From positions 1 through 64,000 of the forward strand of contig NZ_RCUX01000009.1 in the NCBI RefSeq assembly GCF_003667565.1: a stretch of DNA of 64,000 bases, given 5' to 3'. The stretch comes from Mycetocola tolaasinivorans (GTDB lineage Bacteria > Actinomycetota > Actinomycetes > Actinomycetales > Microbacteriaceae). The notes under the pieces were generated by a model. It was not told the origin of the DNA. It was given only the letters and a program-made list of their open reading frames with translations, and searched no databases. Shown here piece by piece: positions 35,016-44,235 of this stretch. Made by a program: the position numbers and the translations under genes. The first letter of the stretch is position 1; every line of letters begins with the position of its first letter.

Positions 35016-35384
35016 TTACTTCACACCCAGCAGGTCGATCACGAAGATCAGGGTCTGGCCCGAGAGCTGGTGGCCCGAGCCGGCGGGGCCGTAGGCCAGG
35101 TGCGGCGGCACGGTGAGCTGGCGGCGGCCGCCAACCTTCATACCGGGGATACCCTCCTGCCAACCCGAGATGAGGTTGCGCAGGGGGAAGTTGATGGACT
35201 GTCCACGGTTCCAGGAGGAGTCGAACTCCTCGCCGGAGTCGAACGAGACGCCGAGGTAGTGAACGTCAACGGTCGAGGAGGCCTGAGCCTCATCGCCGGT
35301 GCCGACCTCGAGGTCAACGATCTGCAGTTCGGTGGGCGCGGGACCGACGGGAGCGTCGATTTCAGGCTTGGTGTTGTTGGTCAT
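35016..35384 (-). CDS. FKBP-type peptidyl-prolyl cis-trans isomerase
   Basis: A 122-residue single-domain FKBP. Features include VDVHYLGVSFDSGEEFDSSW, INFPLRNLISGWQEGIPGMKVGGRRQLTVPPHLAYG and the C-terminal LIFVIDLLGVK, which form the canonical FK506-binding pocket. The short N-terminus without a signal peptide indicates a cytoplasmic folding catalyst. Confidence 0.95.
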   Translation of the reverse strand: MTNNTKPEIDAPVGPAPTELQIVDLEVGTGDEAQASSTVDVHYLGVSFDSGEEFDSSWNRGQSINFPLRNLISGWQEGIPGMKVGGRRQLTVPPHLAYGPAGSGHQLSGQTLIFVIDLLGVK

Positions 35385-35396
35385 GGGTTAATCAAA

Positions 35397-35436
35397 CCGC
35401 GTCCGGCCCGGATTTCAAAACCCGAACCGGACGCGG
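35397..35436 (-). terminator. Hairpin after aspA
   Basis: CCGCGTCCGG (35397-35406) pairs with CCGGACGCGG (35427-35436) around a 20-base loop, just beyond the aspA stop. No clear U-run. Confidence 0.55.
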
Positions 35437-35445
35437 CACATGAAC

Positions 35446-36888
35446 TTAAGCGGTCGGCGAAATGATCGGGATCGCGCTCGTGATGGCCTCCATGCCCGAG
35501 AGACGGGCCGGGGCGATCTGCTTGGTAACCTCTTCGCGGGTCATTAGGCCCGCCTCCACCACCAGATCGGCGACGTTGCGGCCGGTCAGCAGGGCGGTCT
35601 TGGCGAGGGCCGCGGCGGCGGCATAACCGATGAACGGGGTCAGGGCGGTGACCACACCCACCGAGGTGCCCACCATCACCTCGAGGCGCTCCTCATTGGC
35701 GGTGATACCGTCGATGCAGTTGACCCGCAGGGTGTTGCAGGCCTGGGCCATCCAGGTGATCGACTGCAGCAGCGAGTGCGCAATGACCGGCTCAAATGCG
35801 TTGAGCTGCAGCTGGCCGCCCTCAACCGCCATGGTGACCGTCATATCGGCCCCCACCACGGAGAACGCCACCTGGTTGACGACCTCGGGGATCACCGGGT
35901 TGACCTTGCCCGGCATGATCGAGGAACCTGCCTGGCGGGCGGGCAGGTTGATCTCGCCGAGACCCGCCTGCGGGCCCGAGGAGAGCAGGCGCAGATCGTT
36001 GCAGATCTTCGAGAGCTTCACGGCCGAGCGCTTGAGCGTGCCCGAGAACGACATGAACCCGCCCACATCCGAGGTGGATTCCACGAGGTCCGGAGCGGTG
36101 GACAGACCCAGGTTGGTGATCTCGTTGAGGTGGCGCACCACCACACCGGCGTAGCGCGGGTCGGCGGTGATGCCGGTGCCGATGGCGGTGGCCCCGAGGT
36201 TGATCTCAGCCAGCAGCGGCAGGGTTTCGCGGAGGCGATCGTAGTCTTCACCCAGGGTGGTGGCAAAGCCGTGGAACTCCTGCCCCAGTGTCATCGGGAC
36301 GGCATCCTGCAGCTGGGTGCGTCCCACCTTGAGCACGTGGTTGAACTCGCTCCCCTTCGCGGTGAAGGAACCGCGCAGCGCCTTGAGCTCGGTCAGCAGT
36401 GTCTGCAGCGAGAAGGCGAGCGCAATCTTGATCGAGGTCGGGTAGACGTCGTTCGTGGACTGGCTGCGGTTGGTGTGGTCGATGGGCGAGATGTAGGCAT
36501 AGTCGCCCTTCTCCCGGCCGGCCAGCTCAAGCGCGATGTTGGTGATCACCTCGTTGGCGTTCATGTTGGTTGAGGTGCCGGCACCGCCCTGGATCACGCC
36601 CACGCAGAACTGGTCGTGGTACTCGCCATCGAGTACCTTCTGGCAGGCGCGGACGATGAGGTCGCCCTTTTCCTGCGAGAGCGTTCCGAGCTCCATGTTG
36701 GCGCGGGCTGCGGCCTGCTTGACCGCCGCGAGGCCGTTCACGAGGTCCGGGTAGATGGAGATCGGCCGCTTGGTAATGGCGAAGTTCTCCAGGGCCCGAG
36801 CGGTGTGGACGCCCCAGTAGGCGTCGGCCGGAATCTCGACCGAACCGAGGGAATCGGTCTCGGTGCGGGTGGCGTTGAGGGTGGTCAT
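35446..36888 (-). CDS. aspA: Aspartate ammonia-lyase
   Basis: Deaminates aspartate to fumarate and ammonia. The 480-residue protein has the family features SLGSVEIPADAYWGVHTARAL at the N-terminus, GTSTNMNANEVI, and the signature GSSIMPGKVNPVIPE (about residues 318-332). The SSIMPGKVN flexible loop carries the catalytic serine. AspA and fumarase C are close relatives; the N-terminal SLG(S)VEIPADAYWG and the absence of a fumarase-type N-terminus favour aspartase. Confidence 0.9.
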   Translation of the reverse strand: MTTLNATRTETDSLGSVEIPADAYWGVHTARALENFAITKRPISIYPDLVNGLAAVKQAAARANMELGTLSQEKGDLIVRACQKVLDGEYHDQFCVGVIQGGAGTSTNMNANEVITNIALELAGREKGDYAYISPIDHTNRSQSTNDVYPTSIKIALAFSLQTLLTELKALRGSFTAKGSEFNHVLKVGRTQLQDAVPMTLGQEFHGFATTLGEDYDRLRETLPLLAEINLGATAIGTGITADPRYAGVVVRHLNEITNLGLSTAPDLVESTSDVGGFMSFSGTLKRSAVKLSKICNDLRLLSSGPQAGLGEINLPARQAGSSIMPGKVNPVIPEVVNQVAFSVVGADMTVTMAVEGGQLQLNAFEPVIAHSLLQSITWMAQACNTLRVNCIDGITANEERLEVMVGTSVGVVTALTPFIGYAAAAALAKTALLTGRNVADLVVEAGLMTREEVTKQIAPARLSGMEAITSAIPIISPTA

Positions 36889-37052
36889 GTTTTCCTTGCT
36901 CCATATCTGCGGGATACCGCGCGATAGTCACTGTGGCGTCGTTGCCCTCCGGTGTGGGAGAGGGTGATGGAACAAGCCTAGCCCGCGCCCACACCGGCTC
37001 GCCCGGGCGGCACCCGAAAGCACCTGAACGCCCAGACAACACCCCGTTAAAG

Positions 37053-37090
37053 ACACACGGCGAGGACACAAATGTGTCCTCGCCGTGTGT
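37053..37090. terminator. Perfect 18-bp stem terminator
   Basis: ACACACGGCGAGGACACA (37053-37070) and TGTGTCCTCGCCGTGTGT (37073-37090) pair fully with a two-base gap, 12 bases beyond the stop of the NCS2 permease gene on the minus strand. The rest of the 36889-37101 gap holds the aspA promoter region. Confidence 0.85.
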
Positions 37091-37101
37091 GTTTGGCGAA
37101 A

Positions 37102-38544
37102 CTAGCCGATCAGAGCCTCGATCGGACCACGCGCGAAGAAGATCACGAAGCCGGCCGCCACAATCCACAGCAGCGGACTGATCGTGCGGATCTTGCCACC
37201 CAGGGCGTGCAGGACAACCCAGGAAACGAAGCCCACGCCGATACCGTTGGCGATCGAGTAGGTCATCGGCATCACGGTGATGGTCAGGAACACCGGCAGA
37301 GCGACGGTGTAGGAGGTCCAGTCGATCTCCTTGATCTGGCTGATCATCATGGCACCTACGACCACCAGCATGGCCGAGGCCACCTCGGACGGAACGAGCT
37401 GGGTCAGCGGGGTGAAGAACACGGCCAGCAGGAACAGCAGACCGGTCACGACGTTGGCGAGACCCGTGCGGGCACCCTCGCCGATACCGGCGCCGGACTC
37501 CACGAACACGGTGTTGGAGGAACCGGAGGTCACACCACCGGCGATCGCTCCGACACCCTCGACAACCAGCGCCGACTTCAGGCGCGGGAAGTTGCCCTTC
37601 TCATCGGCCAGTCCGGCCTCTTTGGACAGACCGGTCATGGTGCCCATGGCGTCGAAGAAGTTCGAGAACACCAGGGTGAACACAACCATGATGCCGGCCA
37701 GGATGCCGAGGCGCTCGAAGCCACCGAAGTTGAAGGCACCGATCAGGCCGAAGTCGGGCAGCGAGACGAGGCTACCGGTGAACTCCGGAACGGTCAGGCC
37801 CCAGCCGCCGGGGTTCGGCTTGCCATCAACAAACGACGGGCCGAGCTTGAAGATGGCCTCGGCGATGATCGCGAGGACGGTGCTGACAACCAGACCGATG
37901 AGCAGCGCGCCACGAACCTTGCGGGCCACCAGGACACCGGTCAGCAGCAGGGCGATCACGAACATGACGGTGGGAACCGTGTTGATCGAGCCGTCGTGGC
38001 CCAGACCAACCGGCGGCGAGTTCACGCCGGTCGCGGTGACGAAGCCGGCGTTCACGAAACCGATGAAGGCGATGAACAGACCGATACCCACCGAGATGGC
38101 GACCTTGAGCTGCACCGGAACGGCGTCAAAGATCATGCGGCGCAGGCCGGTGACGGCCAGCAGCACGATGATCACACCGTTGATGACCACGAGACCCATG
38201 GCCTCGGCCCAGGTGACCTGGCCCACGACGCTCACGGCCAGGAACGAGTTGATGCCGAGGCCCGCGGCGAAACCGAAGGGCAGGCGGGCGACGATACCGA
38301 ACAGGATCGTCATCACACCGGCGGTCAGCGCGGTAACGGCACTGACCTGAGCGAAATCAAGGGCGTTGCCACTGATGTCGGGGTGACCGGCAAGGATGAT
38401 CGGGTTCAGAACCACGATGTACGCCATCGTGACGAAGGTCACGAGGCCACCGCGAATTTCGGCACCGAAGGAGGATCCCCGCTTGGTGATCTCAAAGAAC
38501 CGGTCGATCTTACTCTTCACGCTGGATGCGTTATCTGAGGCCAC
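37102..38544 (-). CDS. NCS2-family purine permease (AzgA/PbuG-like)
   Basis: A 480-residue membrane transporter with about 12-14 helices. The N-terminus FFEITKRGSSFGAEIRGGLVTFVTMAYIVVLNP is characteristic of the hypoxanthine/guanine/adenine branch (AzgA-PbuG), and GTMTGLSKEAG plus SGSSNTVFVESGAGIGEGARTGL contain the conserved substrate-site region. GTG 38544 follows GAGAGGAGC. Divergent from a uracil/xanthine permease, so the two import nucleobases of both kinds; apt nearby fits salvage. Confidence 0.92.
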   Translation of the reverse strand: MASDNASSVKSKIDRFFEITKRGSSFGAEIRGGLVTFVTMAYIVVLNPIILAGHPDISGNALDFAQVSAVTALTAGVMTILFGIVARLPFGFAAGLGINSFLAVSVVGQVTWAEAMGLVVINGVIIVLLAVTGLRRMIFDAVPVQLKVAISVGIGLFIAFIGFVNAGFVTATGVNSPPVGLGHDGSINTVPTVMFVIALLLTGVLVARKVRGALLIGLVVSTVLAIIAEAIFKLGPSFVDGKPNPGGWGLTVPEFTGSLVSLPDFGLIGAFNFGGFERLGILAGIMVVFTLVFSNFFDAMGTMTGLSKEAGLADEKGNFPRLKSALVVEGVGAIAGGVTSGSSNTVFVESGAGIGEGARTGLANVVTGLLFLLAVFFTPLTQLVPSEVASAMLVVVGAMMISQIKEIDWTSYTVALPVFLTITVMPMTYSIANGIGVGFVSWVVLHALGGKIRTISPLLWIVAAGFVIFFARGPIEALIG

Positions 38545-38592
38545 TGGCGGGCGCTCCTCTCAAAAAGGTTGTCTGTGAAATAGCATAGAGTG

Positions 38593-38621
38593 TTGCCAGG
38601 CTTCTTGACGACACGCATAAC
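38593..38621 (+). promoter_or_regulatory. Promoter of the uracil permease gene
   Basis: TTGCCA (38593-38598) and CATAAC (38616-38621) are 17 bases apart, about 25 bases before the ATG. No riboswitch-like structure is evident in this 101-base divergent gap. Confidence 0.5.
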
Positions 38622-38645
38622 CCGCCCCTCCTTGAAAGTGAATAT

Positions 38646-39980
38646 ATGGCCCTCCCTTGGACCCTGCACGGTGACGGAAAAACCGTAAAACCCGGCAAAA
38701 TCGTTGCTCCCGGCGAGCGACTGACCTGGCCCCGCACCATCGGGATCGGCGCCCAGCACGTTATTGCAATGTTTGGTGCCACGTTCCTGGTGCCGGTTCT
38801 GACCGGCTTCCCGCCCAGCACCACGATCCTGTTCTCCGGTATCGGCACCATCCTGTTCCTCATCATCACGAAGAACAAGCTGCCCAGCTACCTCGGATCC
38901 TCGTTTGCCTTCATCGCCCCGGTTCAGGCCGCCGTGGCCAGCCACGGCCAGGAGAGCGCACTCTTCGGCATCATCGTGGTGGGCATCACGCTGGCGCTCA
39001 TCGGTGTACTGGTCAACTGGACCGGCGTGGGCTGGATCAACAAGCTCATGCCGCCCGTCGTCGCGGGAACCATCGTCGCGCTGATCGGTTTCGCCCTCGG
39101 CCCGGCAGCCTGGATTAACGCAAAGGAGGGCCCGATCACCGCACTGGTGACCCTGCTCGCCGTCGTCCTCTCCACCGTGCTGTTCCGCGGCATCCTCGGC
39201 CGCCTCTCGATCTTCATCGGTGTGCTCGTGGGCTACGCCTTCGCCGCGATCCGCGGTGAGATCAACTTCAAGGCCGTGGGCGATGCCGCCTGGATCGGTC
39301 TGCCCGACCTGCACCTGCCCGGCAACCCGTTCGTTGACGCCGGTCTGTGGGCGGTCCTGCCCGCCTTCATCCCCGTTGTTCTCGTGCTCATCGCCGAGAA
39401 CGTCGGTCACATTCGCGGCGTCGCCGAAATGGTCGACCAGCCGAAGCTCAACAAGCTCACCGGCCGTGCACTCATCGCCGACGGTGTGGCCACGATCGTT
39501 GCTGGCTCCGGCGGCGGTTCGGCCACCACCACCTACGGTGAGAACATCGGCGTGATGGCCGCTACCCGCATCTACTCGACCGCCGCCTACTGGGTCGCCG
39601 GTATCGTCGCGATCCTGCTGAGCCTGTCGCCGAAGATCGGTGCCATTATCACCACCATCCCGCAGGGCGTTCTCGGTGGTGTGACCACCGCACTGTACGG
39701 TCTCATCGGTATCGTCGGCGTGAAGATCTGGCTCGATAACAAGGTGGACTTCTCGCTGCCGAAGAACCAGTTCACCGCCGCGACCGCGCTGATCGTGGCC
39801 GTGGGACAGTTCGTCTTCACCTTCGACGGCATCTCGTTCAACTCGATCGCCCTGGGTGCCATCGCGGCCATCGTGATCTACCACGTGATGAACGTGATCG
39901 GTCGCTGGCGCGGCACCGATGGCGGCGACGCGTCGCTCGACACCGGCTCGACCTCGACGAAGACGCCCAGCGCGCACTAG
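38646..39980 (+). CDS. uraA: NCS2-family uracil (xanthine) permease
   Basis: A 444-residue transporter of the UraA/UapA branch. IGAQHVIAMFGATFLVPVLTGFPPSTTILFSGIGT at the N-terminus with the QH motif of helix 1, the SFAFIAPV region of helix 3, LIAENVGH (conserved Glu of helix 8) and the GGGSATTTYGENIGVMAATRIYS stretch of helix 10 are all present. Most likely a uracil:proton symporter. Confidence 0.93.
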   Translation: MALPWTLHGDGKTVKPGKIVAPGERLTWPRTIGIGAQHVIAMFGATFLVPVLTGFPPSTTILFSGIGTILFLIITKNKLPSYLGSSFAFIAPVQAAVASHGQESALFGIIVVGITLALIGVLVNWTGVGWINKLMPPVVAGTIVALIGFALGPAAWINAKEGPITALVTLLAVVLSTVLFRGILGRLSIFIGVLVGYAFAAIRGEINFKAVGDAAWIGLPDLHLPGNPFVDAGLWAVLPAFIPVVLVLIAENVGHIRGVAEMVDQPKLNKLTGRALIADGVATIVAGSGGGSATTTYGENIGVMAATRIYSTAAYWVAGIVAILLSLSPKIGAIITTIPQGVLGGVTTALYGLIGIVGVKIWLDNKVDFSLPKNQFTAATALIVAVGQFVFTFDGISFNSIALGAIAAIVIYHVMNVIGRWRGTDGGDASLDTGSTSTKTPSAH

Positions 39981-39991
39981 TCGGGTTTCCC

Positions 39992-40031
39992 GAATGGGCC
40001 CGGTTCTCCTCGGAGGGCCGGGCCCATTCGC
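39992..40031 (+). terminator. Hairpin terminator after uraA
   Basis: CGAATGGGCCCGG (39992-40004) pairs with CCGGGCCCATTCG (40019-40031), loop 14 bases, 12 bases beyond the stop codon. Confidence 0.75.
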
Positions 40032-40041
40032 GTACCCGGTC

Positions 40042-40130
40042 ACCACGCACCTCGAAAGCCTCGCGGGCTCACCGCGCACCTCGAAAGCCTCGCGGGCTCA
40101 CCACGCACGTCAAAACGCCTCGGGGTGCTC
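40042..40130. repeat. 29-bp direct repeats, two near-identical copies plus a degenerate third
   Basis: Copies at 40042-40070 and 40071-40099 differ at one base (ACCACGCACC versus ACCGCGCACC, followed by the same 19 bases). A third, diverged copy (40100-40130) merges into the terminator of the next minus-strand gene. Each unit ends in a stem-like GCCTCGCGGGCTC. Confidence 0.9.
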
Positions 40131-40157
40131 ACCAACTGCGGTGAGCACCCCGAGGCG
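40116..40157 (-). terminator. 18-bp stem terminator of the small membrane protein/pit operon
   Basis: CGCCTCGGGGTGCTCACC (40116-40133) pairs perfectly with GGTGAGCACCCCGAGGCG (40140-40157), loop 6 bases, 14 bases beyond the stop at 40172 on the minus strand. Confidence 0.85.
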
Positions 40158-40171
40158 CGTGTGAGCGGCTG

Positions 40172-40507
40172 CTAGCCGTGGAAGAAGGGCACGATCAGGT
40201 AGATGCCCGCGAGCACGGCCACGGCACACAGGCCGAAGCAGGCATAGGCACCGGCGCGGGCCAGGTTCTTCTGCCCCTGGGTGAGCGGGTTCTTCTTTGC
40301 GGCCTTGGCGGCACGCTTGGCGGCCTGCTTGATCTCCGACTTCGACAGCACGGTGATCGCATCGGTGAACTCCGCCGGCAGCGCGACCGGCACGCGACCG
40401 GCCGTCACCAGCAGGCGCACGCCGACGGCGTACAGGGTCACCACGACAACGGTGCCGGTCAGTGCGGCGATAAACACCGTCAGGAAGGCGATCCAGTCGA
40501 CGGTCAT
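40172..40507 (-). CDS. Small two-helix membrane protein linked to the phosphate transporter
   Basis: A 111-residue protein with a hydrophobic helix near each end (about residues 6-33 and 86-107) and a basic, Ala/Lys-rich middle (IKQAAKRAAKAAKKNPL). It starts four bases inside the pit stop (ATGA overlap), so production is coupled to the transporter. No known family recognised; an accessory subunit of the transporter is an inference from coupling only. Confidence 0.75.
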   Translation of the reverse strand: MTVDWIAFLTVFIAALTGTVVVVTLYAVGVRLLVTAGRVPVALPAEFTDAITVLSKSEIKQAAKRAAKAAKKNPLTQGQKNLARAGAYACFGLCAVAVLAGIYLIVPFFHG

Positions 40508-41871
40508 CGCTTGTCTCCCTCGGTCGAATCGGTCTGGGCATCGGCATCGGCGGCGACCTGTGCCTGGGCTTCCGCGCGGGCCTCAGCCTTCGCCTCTGCC
40601 TTCGCCTCTGCCTTGGCCTCGGCCTTGGCTTCTGCCTTGGCTTCCGCCTTTGCCTCGGCCTGAGCCTCGAGGCGAGCCTCGATGCGGGCGGGGATCGGCT
40701 TGGGCTCGATCTCCTCGGGGATGTCCACCGCAAACGCGGACTCCGCAACATCCGCCACGGCGGCCTCAACGAAGTCGGTCTTGCTGCGGCGCGACCAGAG
40801 GTAGATGAACAGCACGGCACCGAAACCGACGATCGCGTCGATGATCAGGCCCACGGTACCGAAGTTGTGTGCCACCCAGGCGGCGAGGCCGCCCACGATA
40901 CCGGCGGCCGGCAGGGTCATCAGCCAGCCGAGCGCGATGCGTCCGGCGGTGCCCCACTTGACCTTCGAACCACGACGTCCAAGACCCGATCCGATGACCG
41001 AGCCCGAGGCCACCTGGGTGGTCGACAGGGCGAAGCCGAGGTGGCTCGAGGCGAGGATGGTCGCGGCCGTGGAGGTCTCGGCGGCGAAGCCCTGTGCGGG
41101 CTTGACCTCGGTCAGTCCGGTGCCGAGCGTGGCGATAATGCGCCAGCCACCCACGTAGGTACCCAGGGCGATCGCCAGCGCACACACCAGGATCACCCAG
41201 AACTGGGGCTCGGTGTGGTCGGCGGACTGAGCCCCCACGGCGACCAGGGTCAGGGTAATGACACCCATCGTCTTCTGGGCGTCGTTGGTACCGTGCGCGA
41301 GCGCAACCAGCGAGGAGGTGAAGATCTGTCCGTAGCGGAATCCGGGGCGCCCATCGGGCTTACCGTCGTATCGACGCGTGATCGCGTAGACGATCCGGGT
41401 CGCGAGGAACGCGATCAGTCCCGCTGTGAGCGGGGCAAGGACCGCCGGGAGAATCACCTTTGACAGCAGCTGGCCGCTGTCGATGGCGGTGAATCCGATA
41501 CCCACGATTGCGGCACCGATCAGGCCACCGAACAGCGCGTGCGAGGAGCTGGAGGGAAGACCCAGCAGCCACGTCAGCATGTTCCAGATGATCGCACCGA
41601 GCAGACCCGCAAAGATCAGCTCGGGGGTAATGGAAACCCCGCCGTCTCCGCCCTCGCGGATGATGCCGTGGGAAATGGTCTTTGAAACCTCGGTTGAGAG
41701 GAAGGCTCCAACCAGGTTCAGGATGGCCGCGAGTGTCACCGCGACTTTCGGCTTCATGGCACCGGTAGCGATGGGTGTGGCCATCGCGTTTGCGGTGTCG
41801 TGAAAACCGTTTGTAAAGTCAAAAAAGAGTGCGAGCGCTATTACGAGAATAACGATAAAGGTTGCGTCCAC
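40504..41871 (-). CDS. pitA: Inorganic phosphate transporter (PiT family)
   Basis: A 455-residue transporter with two PiT signature halves: FDFTNGFHDTANAMATPIATGAMKPKVAVTLAAILNLVGAF at the N-terminus and LVALAHGTNDAQKTMGVITLTL in the second half. Expected role is low-affinity metal-phosphate uptake. GTG 41871 is the start. The C-terminal about 60 residues are an added soluble tail of repeated EAKA/EARA units (about 400-440) predicted to form a long charged helix, not part of the usual PiT fold. Confidence 0.93.
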   Translation of the reverse strand: MDATFIVILVIALALFFDFTNGFHDTANAMATPIATGAMKPKVAVTLAAILNLVGAFLSTEVSKTISHGIIREGGDGGVSITPELIFAGLLGAIIWNMLTWLLGLPSSSSHALFGGLIGAAIVGIGFTAIDSGQLLSKVILPAVLAPLTAGLIAFLATRIVYAITRRYDGKPDGRPGFRYGQIFTSSLVALAHGTNDAQKTMGVITLTLVAVGAQSADHTEPQFWVILVCALAIALGTYVGGWRIIATLGTGLTEVKPAQGFAAETSTAATILASSHLGFALSTTQVASGSVIGSGLGRRGSKVKWGTAGRIALGWLMTLPAAGIVGGLAAWVAHNFGTVGLIIDAIVGFGAVLFIYLWSRRSKTDFVEAAVADVAESAFAVDIPEEIEPKPIPARIEARLEAQAEAKAEAKAEAKAEAKAEAKAEAKAEARAEAQAQVAADADAQTDSTEGDKR

Positions 41872-42139
41872 CGGGATTTTTCTCTGAGTCGGACCCCCAC
41901 TGTTCAGGAAAACGTCGGAAAGAATTTACGACGATTTCTTGCACACGGGGTTGCAAACGGGGTTGTCATGAAGATACTTCCATCGGTATCCGCGTGCGTC
42001 AACTCGACATTCGACGCGCCGAGGGCTCGTGCCCTCAATTGCCGCGACACGCCGGTGCGTTTACCCCGGTGAGGCGCGAAAAAATCCGAATGTCATGATC
42101 TCAGAATCGCGGGATTTATTTCCGCCGTGCGCCACCACG

Positions 42140-42163
42140 CTCACCCCAGACCGGCGGGGTGAG
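42140..42163 (-). terminator. Hairpin after the DUF2207 gene
   Basis: CTCACCCC (42140-42147) pairs with GGGGTGAG (42156-42163), 28 bases beyond the stop at 42191. The rest of the 319-base gap 41872-42190 is comparatively AT-rich near 41880-41990 and probably contains the pitA promoter; no gene is convincing there. Confidence 0.5.
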
Positions 42164-42190
42164 ATGATTTCCTCCGCGCGGAGCCAATTC

Positions 42191-44146
42191 CTAGCGTCCG
42201 CCGACCCCGCCACCACCGGATCCGCCGCCGGAGAAACCACCGCCGCCCGAGCCGCCCGAACTCGAGCTGCCCGAGCTACTCCAGGAGGAAGCCGTGGAGA
42301 CCGAGGAGTTAAACCCGGCGATGCCGAGACCCAGGCCCGCCGGGTTAAAACCATTGGTTCCCACATACCAGTACGGCACCGAGGAGTCCGCCGCGTAGCG
42401 CACCGCGAGCGTCTCGGCCCAGGCTTTTTCGACGCCCCAGAGCACGGCGTAGGGCAGCAGGGCCTCATAGAGACGGACGATCCGCTGCGGTTCGGAGGCA
42501 GCGGCAATGATGGTTTCGCGCTCGGCCCCCGTCGGGGACTGCAGGATGCGCAGCCGATCCTCCTCCGCTACCTGGAGGTAGAGCTTCAGGCCCTCGAGGT
42601 GTTCAAGCGCACGACGTCCCTCGGACGTAAGCGGTGCCGTCGGGATCGCCGCAACGAGGATTGTGACAAACCCGATTCCCGCCGCCACGGCCCCGGCGAT
42701 GGCGAATCCGGATGCTCCCCCCTCGGAGGCGGCGGTGAGCGTCATCCCGACCACGACGATGAGAGCGACGAGGCCAAGGAACACCCACCAGCCCGCGTGC
42801 GGCAGGTGGGCGGGGCGGCGCAGGCCGAGTCGAACGCTCTCCTCGCGGGTGTCCGTCTTGAGCTTCTCCATGGCCTTCGTGAGCTTCTTGCTGGGCTTAT
42901 CGAGCGCGCGCTCCTCCCCCACAAACGGCTTCTTTCCAAACAGCGCCCGCTGTACCTTCGCGGTGCTGCTCTCCCCGGTCTCGGGCTCGCGGTACTCGAT
43001 GCTAAAGGTGGGCGTCTTCGAAAAGAGCCCCTTCGGTTCCTTTTCCCGGATGCGCACCCGGCCGCGCACCGCGAGATCGATCATGGCGGCCTGGGGCAGG
43101 CTGGTGCGATCCATCAGATCGGCCGCGACGCCGAGATCGATCCCCGGCTGAGGCGCATACTGCGCGACAACGATTCCGTCGCCGTGCTCCCGCGGGTTGC
43201 GCCGACGCCGGGACAGCACGGCCAGGAGGGCCGAAACCGCCAGGCCGCCACCGATGAGTCCGGGGCCCCAGCTAAACGCGGGCTTCTGCCCGAGCGGCAC
43301 CGGAGTCTCAAACGTACCGCGGGTGAACGCGACCGCCATCGTGATGTTCTCACCGGGCTGGAGCGTCCGCACATCGGAGGTATAGATGCGCGTGCCGCCT
43401 TCGTCCCGCATGGTGTACTCGCAGCGATCGGTGGAGCCCTCTCGCCCCACGTAGCAGGCCTGATCGCCGGTGAGTGCGGGCACCAGGGCCGCATCAACGG
43501 TGACGCTCATGGTCGCCTTGGCGACGGGCTGACGCAGCTGGGTGCCGATCGAGTCGCGGTACAGCTCATCCACCCCGGTGTCCTCGAAGTAGCGGGTGAC
43601 ATCGTGCTGAGAGTAGCGGATCACAAAGGTATTGATGCCGTGCAGGAAGGTGTCATCCCCCACCAGGACCAGGAGGTTATCGTCATCCCGCTCGGTCTCG
43701 TAGGGCACCGGACGCCCCTCATCATCGGTGACCGATTCCACCGAGGTGCGCATATCCACCCCGTTGTAGGAGCGCGGAAGCGCACGCACGATGCCGCGGT
43801 TCTGATCGTATTCGGGGAACCTGGCCACAAACTTTTCGGTGGCAACCAGTACGGAGTGCTGCGTGGTGTCCCGGGAGAGCGCGTAGGTGCCGTCGAAGAC
43901 GTCGAAGGTGAAGTTTTCCACATTCCCCGCGGCGTCGAGCGCGGCAACGGGGGCGGGAGCGACGTCCGCCGGTGCCGCGGAAACGGACACGGGTGCCGCG
44001 GGGGCCGCCATCGCCGGAGCGGCCATCCCGAGGGCCGTCCCGAGCCCAACCACGATCCCGAGCGCGACGCCCCAGCGGGAGAGTGCCCGCGAAATTGGGC
44101 GCTCGGTTCGGGCTCCGGGGGTGGCACGCTCACTCGTGAAAATCAT
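42191..44146 (-). CDS. DUF2207-type membrane protein
   Basis: A 651-residue protein. A signal peptide (about residues 20-48, ending APAMAAPAA) leads into an extracytoplasmic domain (about 70-285) with the DUF2207 look, then a helix at about 300-320, a basic cytoplasmic stretch with AMIDLAVRGRVRI, two further helices (about 445-495), and a Ser/Gly-rich C-terminus ending in GGG-FSGGGSGGGG repeats. TAGGGT sits 6 bases before the ATG. Family function is not established. The Gly-rich tail is typical of these proteins. Confidence 0.87.
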   Translation of the reverse strand: MIFTSERATPGARTERPISRALSRWGVALGIVVGLGTALGMAAPAMAAPAAPVSVSAAPADVAPAPVAALDAAGNVENFTFDVFDGTYALSRDTTQHSVLVATEKFVARFPEYDQNRGIVRALPRSYNGVDMRTSVESVTDDEGRPVPYETERDDDNLLVLVGDDTFLHGINTFVIRYSQHDVTRYFEDTGVDELYRDSIGTQLRQPVAKATMSVTVDAALVPALTGDQACYVGREGSTDRCEYTMRDEGGTRIYTSDVRTLQPGENITMAVAFTRGTFETPVPLGQKPAFSWGPGLIGGGLAVSALLAVLSRRRRNPREHGDGIVVAQYAPQPGIDLGVAADLMDRTSLPQAAMIDLAVRGRVRIREKEPKGLFSKTPTFSIEYREPETGESSTAKVQRALFGKKPFVGEERALDKPSKKLTKAMEKLKTDTREESVRLGLRRPAHLPHAGWWVFLGLVALIVVVGMTLTAASEGGASGFAIAGAVAAGIGFVTILVAAIPTAPLTSEGRRALEHLEGLKLYLQVAEEDRLRILQSPTGAERETIIAAASEPQRIVRLYEALLPYAVLWGVEKAWAETLAVRYAADSSVPYWYVGTNGFNPAGLGLGIAGFNSSVSTASSWSSSGSSSSGGSGGGGFSGGGSGGGGVGGR

Positions 44147-44235
44147 GTCTCCACCCTAGGGGCTGCCCGTCACCCCCGGTATCCCACCCCGGGTAACCGG
44201 AGGAACCGGTGTCGCAATCGCGACCCCTGGTCCGG

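Noticed and set aside
34489..35163. Longer apt product starting at 35163
   Set aside because: The extra 51 residues overlap the FKBP coding sequence and are Arg/Pro-rich; the 173-residue form has normal family length.
37072..38538. A 488-codon plus-strand frame opposite the AzgA-like permease
   Set aside because: Composition is His/Gly/Asp-rich as typical for antisense of a hydrophobic transporter gene.
38545..38645. Purine riboswitch between the two nucleobase permeases
   Set aside because: The gap is only 101 bases, shared by two divergent genes, and no purine-aptamer three-way junction core is visible.
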